This document shows positions 1 through 11,769 of a stretch of 64,000 nucleotides of DNA, piece by piece. Positions within the stretch are counted from its first letter, which is position 1. The number at the start of each line of letters is the position of its first letter. The translations under genes were made by a program, and so were the position numbers. Under the pieces are notes generated by a model, which was not told the DNA's origin, did not search any database, and saw only the letters and a list, made by a program, of their open reading frames with translations. The DNA is from Fragilaria crotonensis (taxonomy: Eukaryota; Bacillariophyta; Fragilariophyceae; Fragilariales; Fragilariaceae), in contig JAKSYS010000065.1 of the NCBI GenBank assembly GCA_022925895.1, positions 62,001 through 126,000 of the forward strand, written 5' to 3'.

Positions 1-49
1 AGCGCTTTTCTGGAAAAGTGAAGCTGCATTTCCATTCGAGAAATATTTA

Positions 50-800
50 ACCCGGATGAATGAGGCGTTCAAAGAATTGGAAGATGCAGGGCAGCCCATG
101 TATGAGCAACAAAAGGTACAGTTCCTTCTTCGCAGCATACGTTGTGACGATATTCAGGTTCAGACGACTATGGGAATTGTACGTGATAAGTACTTGGCTG
201 ATTTTGATGCCGCGTGTATCACACTTTCCCGAACGGTCTCGAGTCGATTCGCACTATCCGAACCAGGTAAGAACAACAAACGATCGATTGGTGCCACAAC
301 GTCGACCAAGTCTCGTGGAGGCGGCAGTCGTGGGAGTGGACGCTCCGGTAATCGCGGTGGCGGCCGTGGCGGTGGGGGACAAAAGTTGAAAGTTGTAATG
401 AACGGAGTTGATGTATCCGATATCAATCGAAACTTTACAAGTGATGAGTGGGAGAAATTGAGAACATGTGGAGGCATTGCTTATATTCATCAGCGTCGTG
501 AATACCTAGCCAATCGCGGTGGTTCGGGTCGCTTCGACGGCCGTGGAGGTGGTTATGGACGCGGTGGCGGCCGAGGATACGCGGACCGTGGCTCGTACGG
601 CGGGCGCGGTGGCGGCCGATACACAAACGACAACCGTACAAGCGACCAGCCACGCGCGATTGCGGCGACCGCGGCAAATTCGTCAACAGAGGTCGTTGAA
701 TATGACGCTGATGCTCCGAATGCGCCGGCCCGTGCTCCGGCTGCTGGAGGTGATCGTGGTGGAAAAGCGGGTGCTCGATTCGGGCCCCGACGTGAGTATT
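50..800 (+). mobile_element. Copia copy 1: gag C-terminal region
   Basis: The visible part of gag begins with a helical capsid-like stretch (SIRCDDIQVQTTMGIV) and ends in a long arginine/glycine-rich tail of many RGG and GGGR units. No CCHC zinc knuckle is visible, so the RGG tail may serve for RNA binding. That role is inferred from composition. It lies directly upstream of the protease. The N-terminal part is outside the window. Confidence 0.75.
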
Positions 801-899
801 GACTTGTATCCCCAACACCTTGCAAATGTGAGGTGCTGGGGCGATCTGTGGCGACGATTAAGACGGGCAGCAGGACTCGATCGATCAATGCAGTGAACC

Positions 900-2740
900 G
901 TGGCGACGAGTTTAGAACGGAGGAAGGTTATAATGCGCGTTGTGAAATGGATTCCCATGCAGATACGTGCGTTGCTGGGCCGAATTTCAAAATACTAGAG
1001 TATACCGGAGAGCAATGTGACGTTTCGCCGTACACAAGTGATTATGATCCAATTACGAATGTTTCAGTGGTTAACGCAGCAACGGCCTTTACCGATGAGT
1101 CAAGTGGTGAGACTGTGATCTTGAGGTTTAATCAAGTGCTATGGTATGGAAGTCGAATGCGAATGAGCTTAATAAACCCAAACCAATTACGATATTATGG
1201 TGTGTCGGTCTCCGATGATCCAACTGACAGTACGCGACCCTTTGGGATCACGATTGCGAACGTTGTGCATGTTCCGTTTAAAATGGACGGTACGACGGTA
1301 TATTTCGAGACACGAGTGCCAACGCAGTACGAGTTGGAGAACTGTAAGACAATCCAAATGACCGATGACACGGTTTGGGAGCCATCCAGTGTAAGTATTG
1401 CAAACGTATCGGTTATGTCATCGGATTTGCCTATTATCGAGATGTCAGAGCGCAGAAAGATTTCAGCAATGAGAATCCGAAACAATGACAATGTACTTCC
1501 GCCTGATGAATCATCCAATGACCTAATGCCCTATGATGATGCGACGTTCCTGAATCGGATGATAAGCAACGTCCGAGTGGCGACCTCGTATCGTGAGGCA
1601 AGTATTTCGTTTATTGGCAGCAAAGATCGACATTCGCGCGTCAACGCTGAAACGGTGGCGAGGAGGTTTAGATGTGGAATTGAAACTGCGCAGAAAACGT
1701 TGAAGACGACAACCCAGCGTGGCGTTCGCTACGCCATTCACCCTTTACACAGACGTTACAGAGTTGATCACTTGAACTTGCACAGACGAAGACTCGCCGA
1801 CACCTTTTACATGGATACCTTGTTTTCAAAAGTAAAGTCATTGAACGGGATGGAATGTGCTCAACTAATAACAAATGGATCCTTTACTCGCGTTTACCCC
1901 ATGGCGTCGAAGTCGAGTCACGATATCGCACAAGCACTAACTGAATTCATCGATGATGTGGGTGTTCCGGGGACTCTAATTTGCGATTTTGCCACAGAAC
2001 AAACCGGTAAGAATACGGAGGTTATGAAGGTAGTTCGACGCAACCAGATTCGGCTATTGCTCGCAGAAAAGGGCCGAGGAACGACACAGAACCATCGAGC
2101 TGAGACCGAAATTCGTGAGATCAAGACAAAATGGAAAACTCGAATGCGCGAGAATCAGGTTCCTTCGCGGCTATGGGATTATGGTTTAGTATACATCTCC
2201 GAGATTCAATCGTTACTGGCACGTGGGCCAGATCAGCGACCGGGGATTGAGAAAATTCTTGGACAAACGGTTGATATCTCTGAATGGTTAGATTTTGATT
2301 TCTATGATCGCGTTTGGTATTGGGACCATCACAAAACTGACATGAATAATGAGCAAGCACGAATTGGACGTTGGCTCGGTATCGCTCATCGTGTAGGGAG
2401 TGACATGACGTACTGGATACTAACGCGAGCGGGCCACGTAATCGCAAGGTCAACTGTTCAACATATCACGGTAACTGACATGGCGATTGATGCAATTCGC
2501 GACCAAGTATCTGCTTTCGACAACGATCTTGCGATACGCATGAACGATGAAAATTTCCAACTTGATCATCCTAACCCCGTGTTCTACTTGCAAGACGACG
2601 TTCCCTTTGAGGCTGACGCCGCTGACGATGATATTCCGCCCGATGCAGAATACGGGGACATGAATCAGCCGGCGAAGCGAGACGCGGACGATATCGAGTC
2701 AGCCGGCGAAGCGAGACGCGGACGATATCGAGTTCGATTC
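900..2740 (+). mobile_element. Copia copy 1: protease and integrase region
   Basis: The protease is marked by the motif CEMDSHADTCVAG near 940-985, the same motif as in the other copia copy of this type in the window. The integrase core follows: an acidic residue in the DTLFSKVKS stretch near 1820, a second in ICDFATEQTG near 1985, and the conserved glutamate in NHRAETEIREIK near 2105. These are family-level assignments from motif order and spacing. The region is a fossil part of the element, not a host gene. Confidence 0.8.
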
Positions 2741-2859
2741 GTTTGACCAGTATTTGAATTCTGAATTCCTGGTTAATAATGACGGCGAGACAGCTATGGC
2801 TAGGGTCGTGAAGCGCGCGAGGATAACAACGGCAACCCGATTGGTAAGCGACATCCGAA

Positions 2860-5040
2860 TCCATTGCTTGACACACGTGAGTATGAATGTGAACTGGAGG
2901 ACGGGTCGTTGATGAGATACCATGCAAATGTGATTGCCGAAAATATTTTTGCGCAATGTGACGACGAAGGACGACGACATGCTGTACTTGCTGAAATTGT
3001 TGATCACAAAGCTGACAAGCGAGCGTTAAGAACCGATAATGGATATGTAACGACAAAACGAGGGAGACGCGTGCCGAAAAAGACAACAAAAGGTTGGAAA
3101 ATCCTATGTCAATGGAAAGACGGATCAACTGACTGGGTAGATATGAGGTATGTGAAAGATTCAAACCCAATTGAACTGGCCGAATATGCTGTCGCGAATC
3201 GTATTCAAGAGGAGCCTGCATTCAAATGGTGGGTTTCCGAGACGCTACGAATGAGGAACAGGATTATTGGCAAGGTTAAGAGTAGGTATTGGAAGACGAG
3301 TCATAAGTATGGAGTCCGATTACCACATTCGGTTCAGGAAGCTTTACAAATCGACAAAGAAACCGGAACAGACTTTTGGTGGAACGCAATTCAAAAGGAA
3401 CTCAAGAAAGTAATGGTGGCATTCGAGTATGACGAAAGCGTGACCCCAGAACAAATTCGTGAAGGGTTGGCCAAAGGCAAGTATGTCGGGTTTCAGGAGA
3501 TTAAGTGCCATATGATTTTTGACGTAAAAATGGACTTGACACGAAAAGCCCGCTTTGTCGCCGGAGGGCATATGACAGAACCACCGGCAAGTATTACGTA
3601 CTCGAGTGTTGTCAGTCGTGACAGTGTGCGAATTGCTTTCATGTTAGCAGCATTGAACGACCTTGACGTATTGGCATGTGACATCGGGAATGCTTATTTG
3701 AATGCGCCATGCCGAGAAAAGGTATGGTTTGTCGCTGGCCCTGAGTTTGGATCGAGACAAGGGACAGTGATCAGAATCGTAAGGGCTCTATACGGGCTCA
3801 AGTCGAGCGGGGCTTCTTGAGAGCAATGTTTAACAATTCAATTCGAGATATGGGTTTCCAGCCTTCCATCGCGGATCCGGACGTGTATCTCAGAGCCTTC
3901 GCAAAGCCGAACGGATACAAATATTATGAGTATATCCTTGTCTATGTTGATGATGTTTTGATTATTTCGCATGCACCGGAAGAACATTTAAAAATCATAC
4001 AGGCAAATTATGAATTGAATCCGGCAAGTATAGGACCTCCGAATCGGTATTTGGGTGCCGATGTGGAGAAGGTACAGAAGCCGGGTGATCCAACTGGTCG
4101 TGAGTACTGGTCGTTTTCTGCCAGAACATATGTCAAGAACGCGGTGAAGAATGTGAAATTATTGTTACAAGAAGAAGGACGAGGACTTAAGTCGACCGCT
4201 AAGACACCATTTCCGAGTTCGTCCTATCGGCCGGAGGTGGACACGACTGACGAATGCAATAGTGAGCAGGCAACCCGGTTCCAAAACTTGATTGGTGTTC
4301 TACGCTGGGCAGTCGAGTTGGGACGCCTTGATGTATACACTGAGGTGGCATTGTTGTCACAACATTTGGCCTTGCCGAGGGTTGGTCACCTCGAGGCTGT
4401 GTACCATGTGTTTGCATACTTGGCGAAACACGAGACATCGCGTATTATCTTCGACTCATCTGACCAGGTACCCTATGATCCGACATACCATCGTCCTGAT
4501 TGGTCAGCGTTTTACGAGAACCTTGAGGAAGAATTACCGCCGAAGATGCCGGAACCCCTGGGTAAAGCGGTGACTATGCACGTGTTTGTCGACGCTAATC
4601 ATGCTGGTAATGTCGTAACACGACGATCACATACAGGAATCCTAATGTTCATTCAAAACTCACCCATTTTATGGTTAAGTCGGAGACAGAATACAGTGGA
4701 GACGTCAACGTTTGGAAGTGAATTTGTTGCAATGCGAACGGCTAGGGATCTCTGTATTGCAATGAGGTATAAATTGAGAATGTTTGGAGTGCCAATTGAT
4801 GGTCCGGCTCAAGTTTACTGCGATAATCAAGGAGTGGTCAAGAATACCAGTGTCCCAGAGTCGGTGCTATCAAAGAAACACAATGCGATAAATTACCATG
4901 CGGTACGAGAGGCAGTAGCAGCTGGAGTGTTACAAGTGCATAAAGAGGATACGCAGACAAACTTGGCGGATTTGTTTACGAAAGTACTTCATGCGGATCG
5001 ACGAAAGGAGTTGATAACTTCCATTTTGCACAATTTCTGA
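2860..5040 (+). mobile_element. Copia copy 1: chromodomain-like segment, reverse transcriptase and RNase H
   Basis: A short chromodomain-like stretch (LCQWKDGSTDWVDMRYVKDS, near 3100-3165) precedes the reverse transcriptase. RT motifs visible are FDVKMDLTRKARFVAGG near 3520, LACDIGNAYLNAP near 3670, ALYGLKSSG near 3790 and the catalytic VYVDDVLI near 3940. RNase H follows with VDANHAG near 4590, GSEFVAMR near 4715, YCDNQGVV near 4815 and the copia-typical KKHNAINYHAVREA near 4875. The order and motifs are those of Ty1/copia pol. Confidence 0.88.
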
Positions 5041-5189
5041 ATGCCCAAGGTTTCCACCGTTCGATTGTTTCGTTCGGTTCGGTACCTCCTGCGCGAGCAT
5101 GACTCGTGGGCTACTACATGCAGGTCGATGTTTTATTTTGTGAGGGTTCTTGCTATCATGCATACACACGACGTCCGGTTCGCGGGGAC

Positions 5190-5383
5190 TGTTTAATGCT
5201 GGTCGTACTGTCTACTGTACTATCGGTGGGTCATTATATCGATCCGGACTCGTGATTCAGTCATTATGTGAACGTAACGTGTATCTTTATATATTATATT
5301 ATAATATTGTTTTAACCTGTTGTTATTGATCTTCTTGCTTGTGTGGTAAGTGTTTCTTTGGACATGACGGCTTATCTTAAACA
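5190..5383 (+). repeat. 3' LTR of copia copy 1
   Basis: A purine-rich tract (CGCGGGGAC) is followed at 5190 by TGTTTAA. The segment ends at 5383 in TTAAACA, giving a 7-bp inverted terminal pair and the canonical TG...CA ends. Length is 194 bp. The same purine tract precedes the LTR of the copia element at 27669, which supports the boundary. The next bases (CGTGC, 5384-5388) should be the target duplication, but the left copy is outside the window. Confidence 0.8.
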
Positions 5384-7498
5384 CGTGCCCCCGTACCAAA
5401 GTTTCAGTCAGTAGTTGGGAAGATGCGGCATGTTGCCACTATCCTCCCGTCCGCGCGCTCGCTCTTCACCCCTGTGAATCGGGCGCTACGAGGCCACCCC
5501 TCCACTATTTCCCTCAGTGCCTCGGGGGAAGTCCGCGCGGCCCTGCTAGATCTGCGGCAGCTGGTCACAACCCTAGCTGCAAGACCAACCCATGTCAAGG
5601 AAATCCTCCCCGCACAGGACCCCGATTACATTGGCTATTGTGATGCCAGTGCGTTTGGGGCGGGCGGCGTATGGTTCAGTGGGACGAGTCCCGTACCCGA
5701 AACAGTCTGGCGACTGCAGTGGCCGCTGGACATCACAGCGGCCGTAGTTTCTGAGAGCAACCCGACCGGGGCGCTAACAAATTCAGACCTGGAGATGGCG
5801 GCTGTGGTGTTGCAATTAAATGTCTTAGAACCGCTTGTGCCCTCAATGCACCATAAGTCGATGCAAATTCATAGCGACAACACCCCCAGTGTAGCTTGGC
5901 TGACCAAAATGGCCACCAAAACAGCAAACTCAGATGCTGCACACCGCCTTGTCCGAGTTGGCGCTTCGCCAACGAATGTTGCATTCCGCTCCTGTGAGCA
6001 TCACGCATGTCGCAGGATCGGATAACAACTTAGCCGATATCGCATCGCGAGCAATTACCCAACTTGATGACGACCATGCGTTCCTCACGCACTTTGATAA
6101 CTTGTTCCCTTACAGGAGAGATTTTGGCAGCGTGCCAGCCCACCGCGCGCAGCTCTCAATGTGATTTCGACACTGCGCGGGCAGCGCTTGACGATGCAAC
6201 GGTGGACAGTGCCGCTCGAGCCACCAGCTGGCGCTGGTGGCAACAATACTGTACCGATTGTGGAACGGATCCGTGGCTGCGCGACACAACTCCCGCGATC
6301 CGCAGCCAGCTACTCTTGGGATTTGCCGCCCGGACTCGTACTGGATTCTTTGGGAAAGGTCGGCAGGTTGGAGCCCAGACCGTCGAAAAAGCCCTGCGTC
6401 ACGTGGCACAAGCCTTCGTGCTGGAAGGATACCCCGACCCCCGACGAGCCGGCGCCGGCTCGACCTGGCTTTACCCTTTACCCACCTCCTTAAGTCCTTC
6501 CGGGTGCGCGACCCCGCCCCAAACCCCAGGTAGCGCTTCCGGTTCACGCAATTGACCTGGCAGCAGCCGCGTAACGACCTAACGCCTCGCCTCGCGAAGC
6601 GGCGACAGCACACCTTATAGTCATCGCGTTTTACTTTCTCTTGCGTGTCGGCGAGTATACGCTCCCACCGGAGCACCGCGACCCGCACTGTGCAGTTTCG
6701 TATCTGCGATATTCGTTTGGCAAGGCCAAACTTTGCTCCCGCCCACCAGCGATGCAGCTATCCTCACAGCCGCCTCCTCGGTGACGCTCATCATGGATAA
6801 CCAGAAAATGGGCAACGTGGCGATGTCATCCACCAGGAAGCCGTAAACGCCGACTTCTGCCCCGTCCGATCGACAGCGGCTCGCGTCAGCGCCATTTATG
6901 GCACAAGGCCTGCCTCTGACGACGCCCATCAGCTTCGTACAACCGGGATCCATGTACAACCGCCTCACATTCTGCATGCCGTCCGCGCGGAGCCCAACTT
7001 GCTAAGCTCACTGACAGCGGGTATTCCCTTTCCCGAATTGGCGCGCATTCGCTGCGCGCCTCGGGCGCCATGGCCCTATGGTTATCCGGACATGGCCCGG
7101 AGGCAATCATGAAATTGGGACGATGGCGGACGCAAACATTCCTCACCTACATCCACGCCCAAATTGCCGAACTTACCAGGGCACATCACAAAAATGAGGC
7201 AACCGGTCCTCTTTCATAATGTAGGCGGATAACACGCCCGACCGGCTAGTCAAGTAGCTCTTGGGCCCTGCTCAATACGTCTCTCTTAGGTTCCCGCAGG
7301 TTCCCTTGGTGCTCTGTGCACCTAAATACGCCACAATCTACTTGACGGAGGCCGCGCTAGCACCGCGGACCTATCGAGCTAGCATGACATGACACAGACC
7401 GCCTGCCCGGGGTGGGTGGGTCCATGGCATCGATCATGAGGCCAAACTAGCATGCACTACAGCAGAGCAAGTTAACCTAGGATAGAGGCCAAGTGGGT

Positions 7499-7744
7499 GA
7501 TTACCTAGGGCGGGACACTACCAACGGAACTAATAATAGATCCGTGGGAACATCCTTAACCTTAGAAATTCAGTTCTACAGCCATCTACTAGAATACTAT
7601 ACTACTCTAGTTGCATGCACTGGTGCCAATCGGCAACAGTACGACCAAGCTACAGTCGCAAATGGCATACTGAAATTGGTAAGGCTGACGTAGCCAGACC
7701 CCAGACATTCGAAGACCAAAACGTACAGCTCCTATCTCCGATAG
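7499..7744 (+). repeat. Split direct repeat B1 of the YR retroelement
   Basis: About 246 bp, beginning GATTACCTAGGG and ending CTATCTCCGATAG. It is repeated almost exactly at 8026-8275. The two copies flank repeat A2. In Ngaro/PAT-type elements the 3' end reads B1-A2-B2 and the 5' end carries A1. Confidence 0.85.
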
Positions 7745-7950
7745 GTTTAGCGTACGTCCTCGGTCGACGAACGGACCCACCCTCTGGTGGCCAATCGTGG
7801 ATCCGAGTCATTTGTGAATCATGTGAATCACAACCTCGAAACACGATTGCTGCTAGAGGACGGAATCCAAAACTACGCAGTACCGTTTTTGACTCAGCCT
7901 GCGTTGTACCATTGTCGTTTGAGAACGAAAAGTACAAGCGAGAAAGGACT
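7745..7950 (+). repeat. Split direct repeat A2 of the YR retroelement
   Basis: About 206 bp, beginning GTTTAGCGTACG and ending AGAAAGGACT. A near-identical copy lies at 10114-10327 on the opposite strand, directly upstream of a gag-like open frame, which is where the A1 repeat belongs. About 75 bp separate A2 from B2. Confidence 0.85.
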
Positions 7951-8025
7951 ACCCACCCACCCTCACCTAAGGCTCTATGCACCTGCGGATGCTACGCCCT
8001 TCGAGATACTAACCCTCCCGCCCGA

Positions 8026-8275
8026 GATTACCTAGGGGCGGGACACTACCAACGGAACTAATAATAGATCCGTGGGAACATCCTTAACCTTAGAAATTCA
8101 GTTCTACAGCCATCTACTAGAATACTATACTACTCTAGTTGCATGCACTGGTGCCAATCGGCAACAGTACGACCAAGCTACAGTCGCAAATGGCATACTG
8201 GAAATTGGTAAGGCTGACGTAGCCAGACCCCCAGACATTCGAAGACCAAAACGTACAGCTCCCTATCTCCGATAG
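8026..8275 (+). repeat. Split direct repeat B2 of the YR retroelement
   Basis: The second copy of the B repeat, differing from B1 by only a few small changes. It marks the 3' end of the plus-strand element. Immediately after it the sequence switches to the tail of a minus-strand gag-like region. Confidence 0.85.
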
Positions 8276-10327
8276 TGTTGTGGCGCTTCCCACGCTGCTC
8301 CCTCCGTATCCCGATCGCGTGCCCAGCGCACTGCTGCTGCCCGCCTGGGACACAACTGCCATTGATGACAGGTTCAATAGCTGCGCCACTGGGCAATTGA
8401 TGGACACTCGTAGGGAGCAGCCTCGAAGGTCGTGCCGGAGCGAATAGAGCTGGGATTCCGGGAGGCCAGGTCCCAGGTGGCTGAAGCACTCCCTGGCGTC
8501 CACGAACACTCGCCACAGCGTCTCGGCAATCAGCTCCGCCGACATCGTCTCGTAGACTGCGATTTTTTCTGCGAGTACCTGGTAGACTCCTTGCACCTCC
8601 GTGAGATGGGAGCAACCCGCCCGAAGAGCACCGTGAGAAGGCGAATGCCTTTTCAGCAAGTTCAGCATCCCATGATAGGGCGCTGGGCAACATCCCGCTC
8701 GGCTTCAGGGCTGACATCGTCAGTGGATAAATAGGTGGCACGATCTGCCCGCTCCTGGGTCTTGCGGCGCTTCGTTTGCTGGTCCGTTGACACCTGAGCA
8801 CGGTGAACGGCGAGATTCCGATGACACGTATCGTGGGTGTTCTCGTTACCCCAGCCAAATTTGAGGTCCTTCATGTCACGAACGAGTTCCTGCGACGCGT
8901 AGACGCTGATGGGGTCCCAGTCATTGGGTGCTGGCGCCAGAAACTTCTGCAGCACGGCCTCCACTTTGACCATCGATCTCCCTCGGCGAGGAACACAGCG
9001 TAGATTGGAGGCCGGCCGGCGTCGTAATTAGCCGGGTCCAACCCACATGCCAAGCGGATACGTTCATGCTCGAGGGCTAAACACCTTTGTTTCCGTGCCT
9101 CGTGCGGGGCCTCCATAACCCCTCCCCTCCCAAAGGGGAGGCATTGCACCGCCCGCTCCGACCGGCGGGACGATGGCTAGTGCCGCCGGAGGCGGAGCCA
9201 CCACTGGTACCGTTAGGAACGGCGCCAACCTGCGAGTTGCCCAGCGAGCCATGCTCCGATCCAGTACGGCTCGGTGAGCCACCCATGTCATGTGCAACTT
9301 GCTGCGGTGGCGATTCGCACCGATGGGCGGACCGCATACATACCGCGCGCATCCACGTCTCCAGTCGTGTGGTATGTCCGCGCTGCTGCTCGGTCATGTG
9401 GCCCTCAATGAGTCGATGGAGGGTCCGGCGCGCGCCGCCTCTGGCGACTGCGCCGCCATGAAGTACGGCGCCCACGCCATCGGGATATACTGAAGGAGGA
9501 ACCTTCACGTTCGTAGCTAGCCCGCCTTCGACTCCGTCACCAACTCATCGCCTTGGGTCGGCACTCGAGGGTTCCCAGGCCCCTCGCCGTACCACACGTC
9601 GAGCTCCTCTTCCGCCGCCGCCACCACTTCCCTAACCGCAAGGGCCTGGCGCAGGGACAAGGCGTCCGGGGCTTCATCAACGGGGCATCTGCCCTCCTCG
9701 ACCTCTCCGAGGAAACCGTACACATTCCCATCGTATGGGGATGTCTGTCCCATTCCGCTACGGAATCGGGACAATCTCGAAACGGTAATAACCGTCGGCG
9801 TTCCTCCTTCCGGCGTTGTCACCGTCAGAAAGGATTCCAATCCTTCGGACGCCAGGACGTCCTCCGCCAACTCCCTGAGCAATACATCGACTCGCTCTTG
9901 GGTGAGAAGAGGATCGACCACGTTGGCGTACTTGGCATTCATAGCTGCCAAAACCGCAAGGATGGCATCTCGTCCAAGATCCTCCGTCTTCGTCACCAAC
10001 CACTCCGTCAGAGTACCTGGGTCAGCGGCATAGGGTCGCTGAAGGGGGACAGGGAGGTTCAAACGAACAGGGAGCCCTCCGGCCGCGGCTAGTGCAAGGT
10101 CGGCCATCGCTCTAGTCCTTTCTCGCTTGTACTTTTTCGTTCTCAAACGACAATGGTACAACGCAGGCTGAGTCAAAAAACGGTACTGCGTAGTTTTTGG
10201 ATTCCGTCCTCTACGTGGCAGCAATCGTGTTTCCGAGGTTGTGATTCACATGATTCACAAATGACTCGGATCCACGATTGGCCACCAGAGGGTGGGTCCG
10301 TTCGTCGACCGAGGACGTACGCTAAAC
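8276..10327 (-). mobile_element. YR retroelement 5' fragment (A1 repeat plus gag-like region)
   Basis: Reading leftward from 10327, an A1 repeat is followed at about 10107 by an open frame starting MADLALAAAGGLPVRLNLP, then a long gag-like region reaching about 8280. The region is GC-rich and rich in Ala, Gly and Arg. No zinc knuckle was seen. Its 5' repeat is the inverse copy of A2 in the neighbouring plus-strand element, so both belong to one family. The two fragments lie tail-to-tail. It is a fossil with several breaks and no RT or recombinase of its own. Confidence 0.7.
10114..10327 (-). repeat. A1 repeat of the minus-strand YR fragment
   Basis: About 214 bp, near-identical in reverse complement to 7745-7950. 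It lies just upstream of the gag-like start at about 10107, the expected position of the 5' repeat in a split-direct-repeat YR element. Confidence 0.85.
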
Positions 10328-10328
10328 A

Positions 10329-11190
10329 TGCTCTCCCGACTCGATTGCCTTGTTTCCTCTTCATCTATGTTAATATCGCATGGTATACACGGAGCACGGC
10401 ATATACCGTACAGATGAACGACAGTACTAGATACAACGGTAGATGGTGCCACACTCTGATGGGGAACTCGGACATCACAATTTTCATTGTTCAACTAGAT
10501 TAATACATAGATAGTTCTGACATGCTTATCTATTGTTTACGATCATGGAATCTTATCAGTTTATCAGACCCAACGGCTCAAGGATAAGAATGGCGCCATC
10601 CGGGCGATATCATGGGAGAATATTGCCCGATCGCTTCATCATGGTCGGAGAAGACCACATTGTATGATGAGGATGATTTTGAGCAGGATAGTCGGGGTTT
10701 TGACTCATACGAATCAAATACAGAAGAATGAACAAAGACAAATTGGAGCGTCACGGTGCAGATGTTGTGTCCAACGGCCCGTGGTGCCCCAATCTCCTGA
10801 ATGAAAAATGACAAGTCATATTGAAACTGTCCATAATTTCGTTTTCCCCGTGCGAACTTTGACACAAAATCACTCACTTTTCGCTCGCGTGTTATACCAA
10901 ATAACACGAATTCAGCTAAGCAGCACCTACCTCAACCATGGACCAAGCTCTCCAACGATGCGGTTTCAACGTAGCCACCGTCCGGTATTTGGTAGCTCAA
11001 GCTTTCGCTTCCCGAATGATCTGAGACTCGCCTCCGAATCAGATCTTGACCTCATTGCCAGGTCTATTGACCGAACTCCACCTCGTGGAGCTGGTAACGT
11101 GACGATGCCGTTCATCGCCATCAAGAACCTGAAGGGTTTTCGATTTTGGGCAGATGCACAAAGGCGTACAGGTTTCGATGAATGAATTCT
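10329..11190 (+). mobile_element. Copia 5' fragment: possible LTR, primer-binding leader and start of gag
   Basis: A TG...CA-bounded stretch (about 10329-10558) may be an LTR. Directly after it, GTTTATCAGACCCAACGG at 10559 matches the sequence right after the 5' LTR of the copia element at 21359. The leader continues to match it (AATGGCGCCATCC). A gag start follows near 10937, beginning MDQALQRCGFN, with RGAGNVTMPFIAIKNLKGFR near 11095; the same protein begins gag in the 21359 element. The fragment stops after about 80 gag codons. It is a truncated fossil of the same copia lineage. Confidence 0.72.
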
Positions 11191-11769
11191 ATCATGAGTT
11201 CGAGTTATTCGGACACCCGGATAAGCACGACGGTCGAAGGATTTAGCTCAGCTTTACAGTGACCCGCAGGATAACTCTTCAGGGCGGAGTCAGAAGTGTT
11301 CCTAGACCTAAATCTCACTCTTTTTATAATTGATCAAGTTGCAAGCTGTTGCTACTAGTGATTAGTTCTATCTGCTAGAGTCAATCTCCTGCAAGGGCGG
11401 ATGTGCCGCACTTGCAACGGATTTAATTGAGTTTATCAGACCCACACGCTCAAGGGCGGCGCTGTGGTTCATTGCTTTCGTCCAAGGAGGATGATGGGGC
11501 CTGATCAGCCTGAGCAGGAGCTCGAATTCTGCGCACATAGGCCGCGGATCGTTGCGGTCGAATGACCCAGGCCTGCAGTCGATGCTCATAGACGGTAACG
11601 CTGCCGTCGGCGTGCCGGAAGACACTTCCGGAGTGCAGAGACCATTTCCCAACAGGGGGATCCTCCCTGAAGCGCCATCCAGCGCTGTCAAGGGGGAGGA
11701 TGATAACCGATTTCAGCAGACGTTGTTTCACGATCAAAAGTGACTTGCTGCACGTCATCTTTACAGGTG
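11191..11769. other. Spacer with a second copia-like leader motif
   Basis: No gene is supported here. At 11431 the sequence GTTTATCAGACCCACACGCT closely matches the copia primer-binding leader found at 10559 and 21577, so part of this stretch is probably another copia leader remnant. A minus-strand open frame (11450-11836) shows no recognisable domain and may be incidental. Confidence 0.4.

Larger units (their letters stand above)
1..5383 (+). mobile_element. Ty1/copia retrotransposon, copy 1 (5' end outside window)
   Basis: Parts occur in copia order: gag, protease, integrase, reverse transcriptase, RNase H, then a polypurine tract and 3' LTR. Integrase before reverse transcriptase identifies copia rather than gypsy. 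The protein resembles the copia element at 21359-27886 along its whole length, so the two belong to related families. The 5' LTR and start of gag lie left of the window. The element is broken but close to whole, with roughly three breaks. It sits inside a YR retroelement whose reverse transcriptase region resumes directly after the LTR, so it is younger than that host element. LTR age cannot be judged because only one LTR is visible. Confidence 0.9.
5384..8275 (+). mobile_element. Tyrosine-recombinase (DIRS/Ngaro/PAT-type) retroelement, 3' half
   Basis: The segment opens with the end of a reverse transcriptase (VVGKMRHVATILPSARSLF), then an RNase H-like domain (GYCDASAFGAGGVWF near 5635; IHSDNTPSVAWL near 5870; THVAGSDNNLADIASRAI near 6000), then a tyrosine recombinase. 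The recombinase C-terminus near 7040-7200 shows HSLRASGAMALWLSG, the HxxR box, and GRWRTQTFLTYIHAQIAE, with the nucleophile tyrosine. The element ends in split direct repeats B1-A2-B2, the layout known from Ngaro and PAT elements, which lack an LTR and a DDE integrase. Its 5' part is interrupted by copia copy 1 and continues left of the window. It is a broken fossil with several breaks. Confidence 0.82.

Noticed and set aside
160-818. Several minus-strand frames opposite the copia gag
   Set aside because: They are Pro/Arg-rich shadows of the RGG-rich gag tail.
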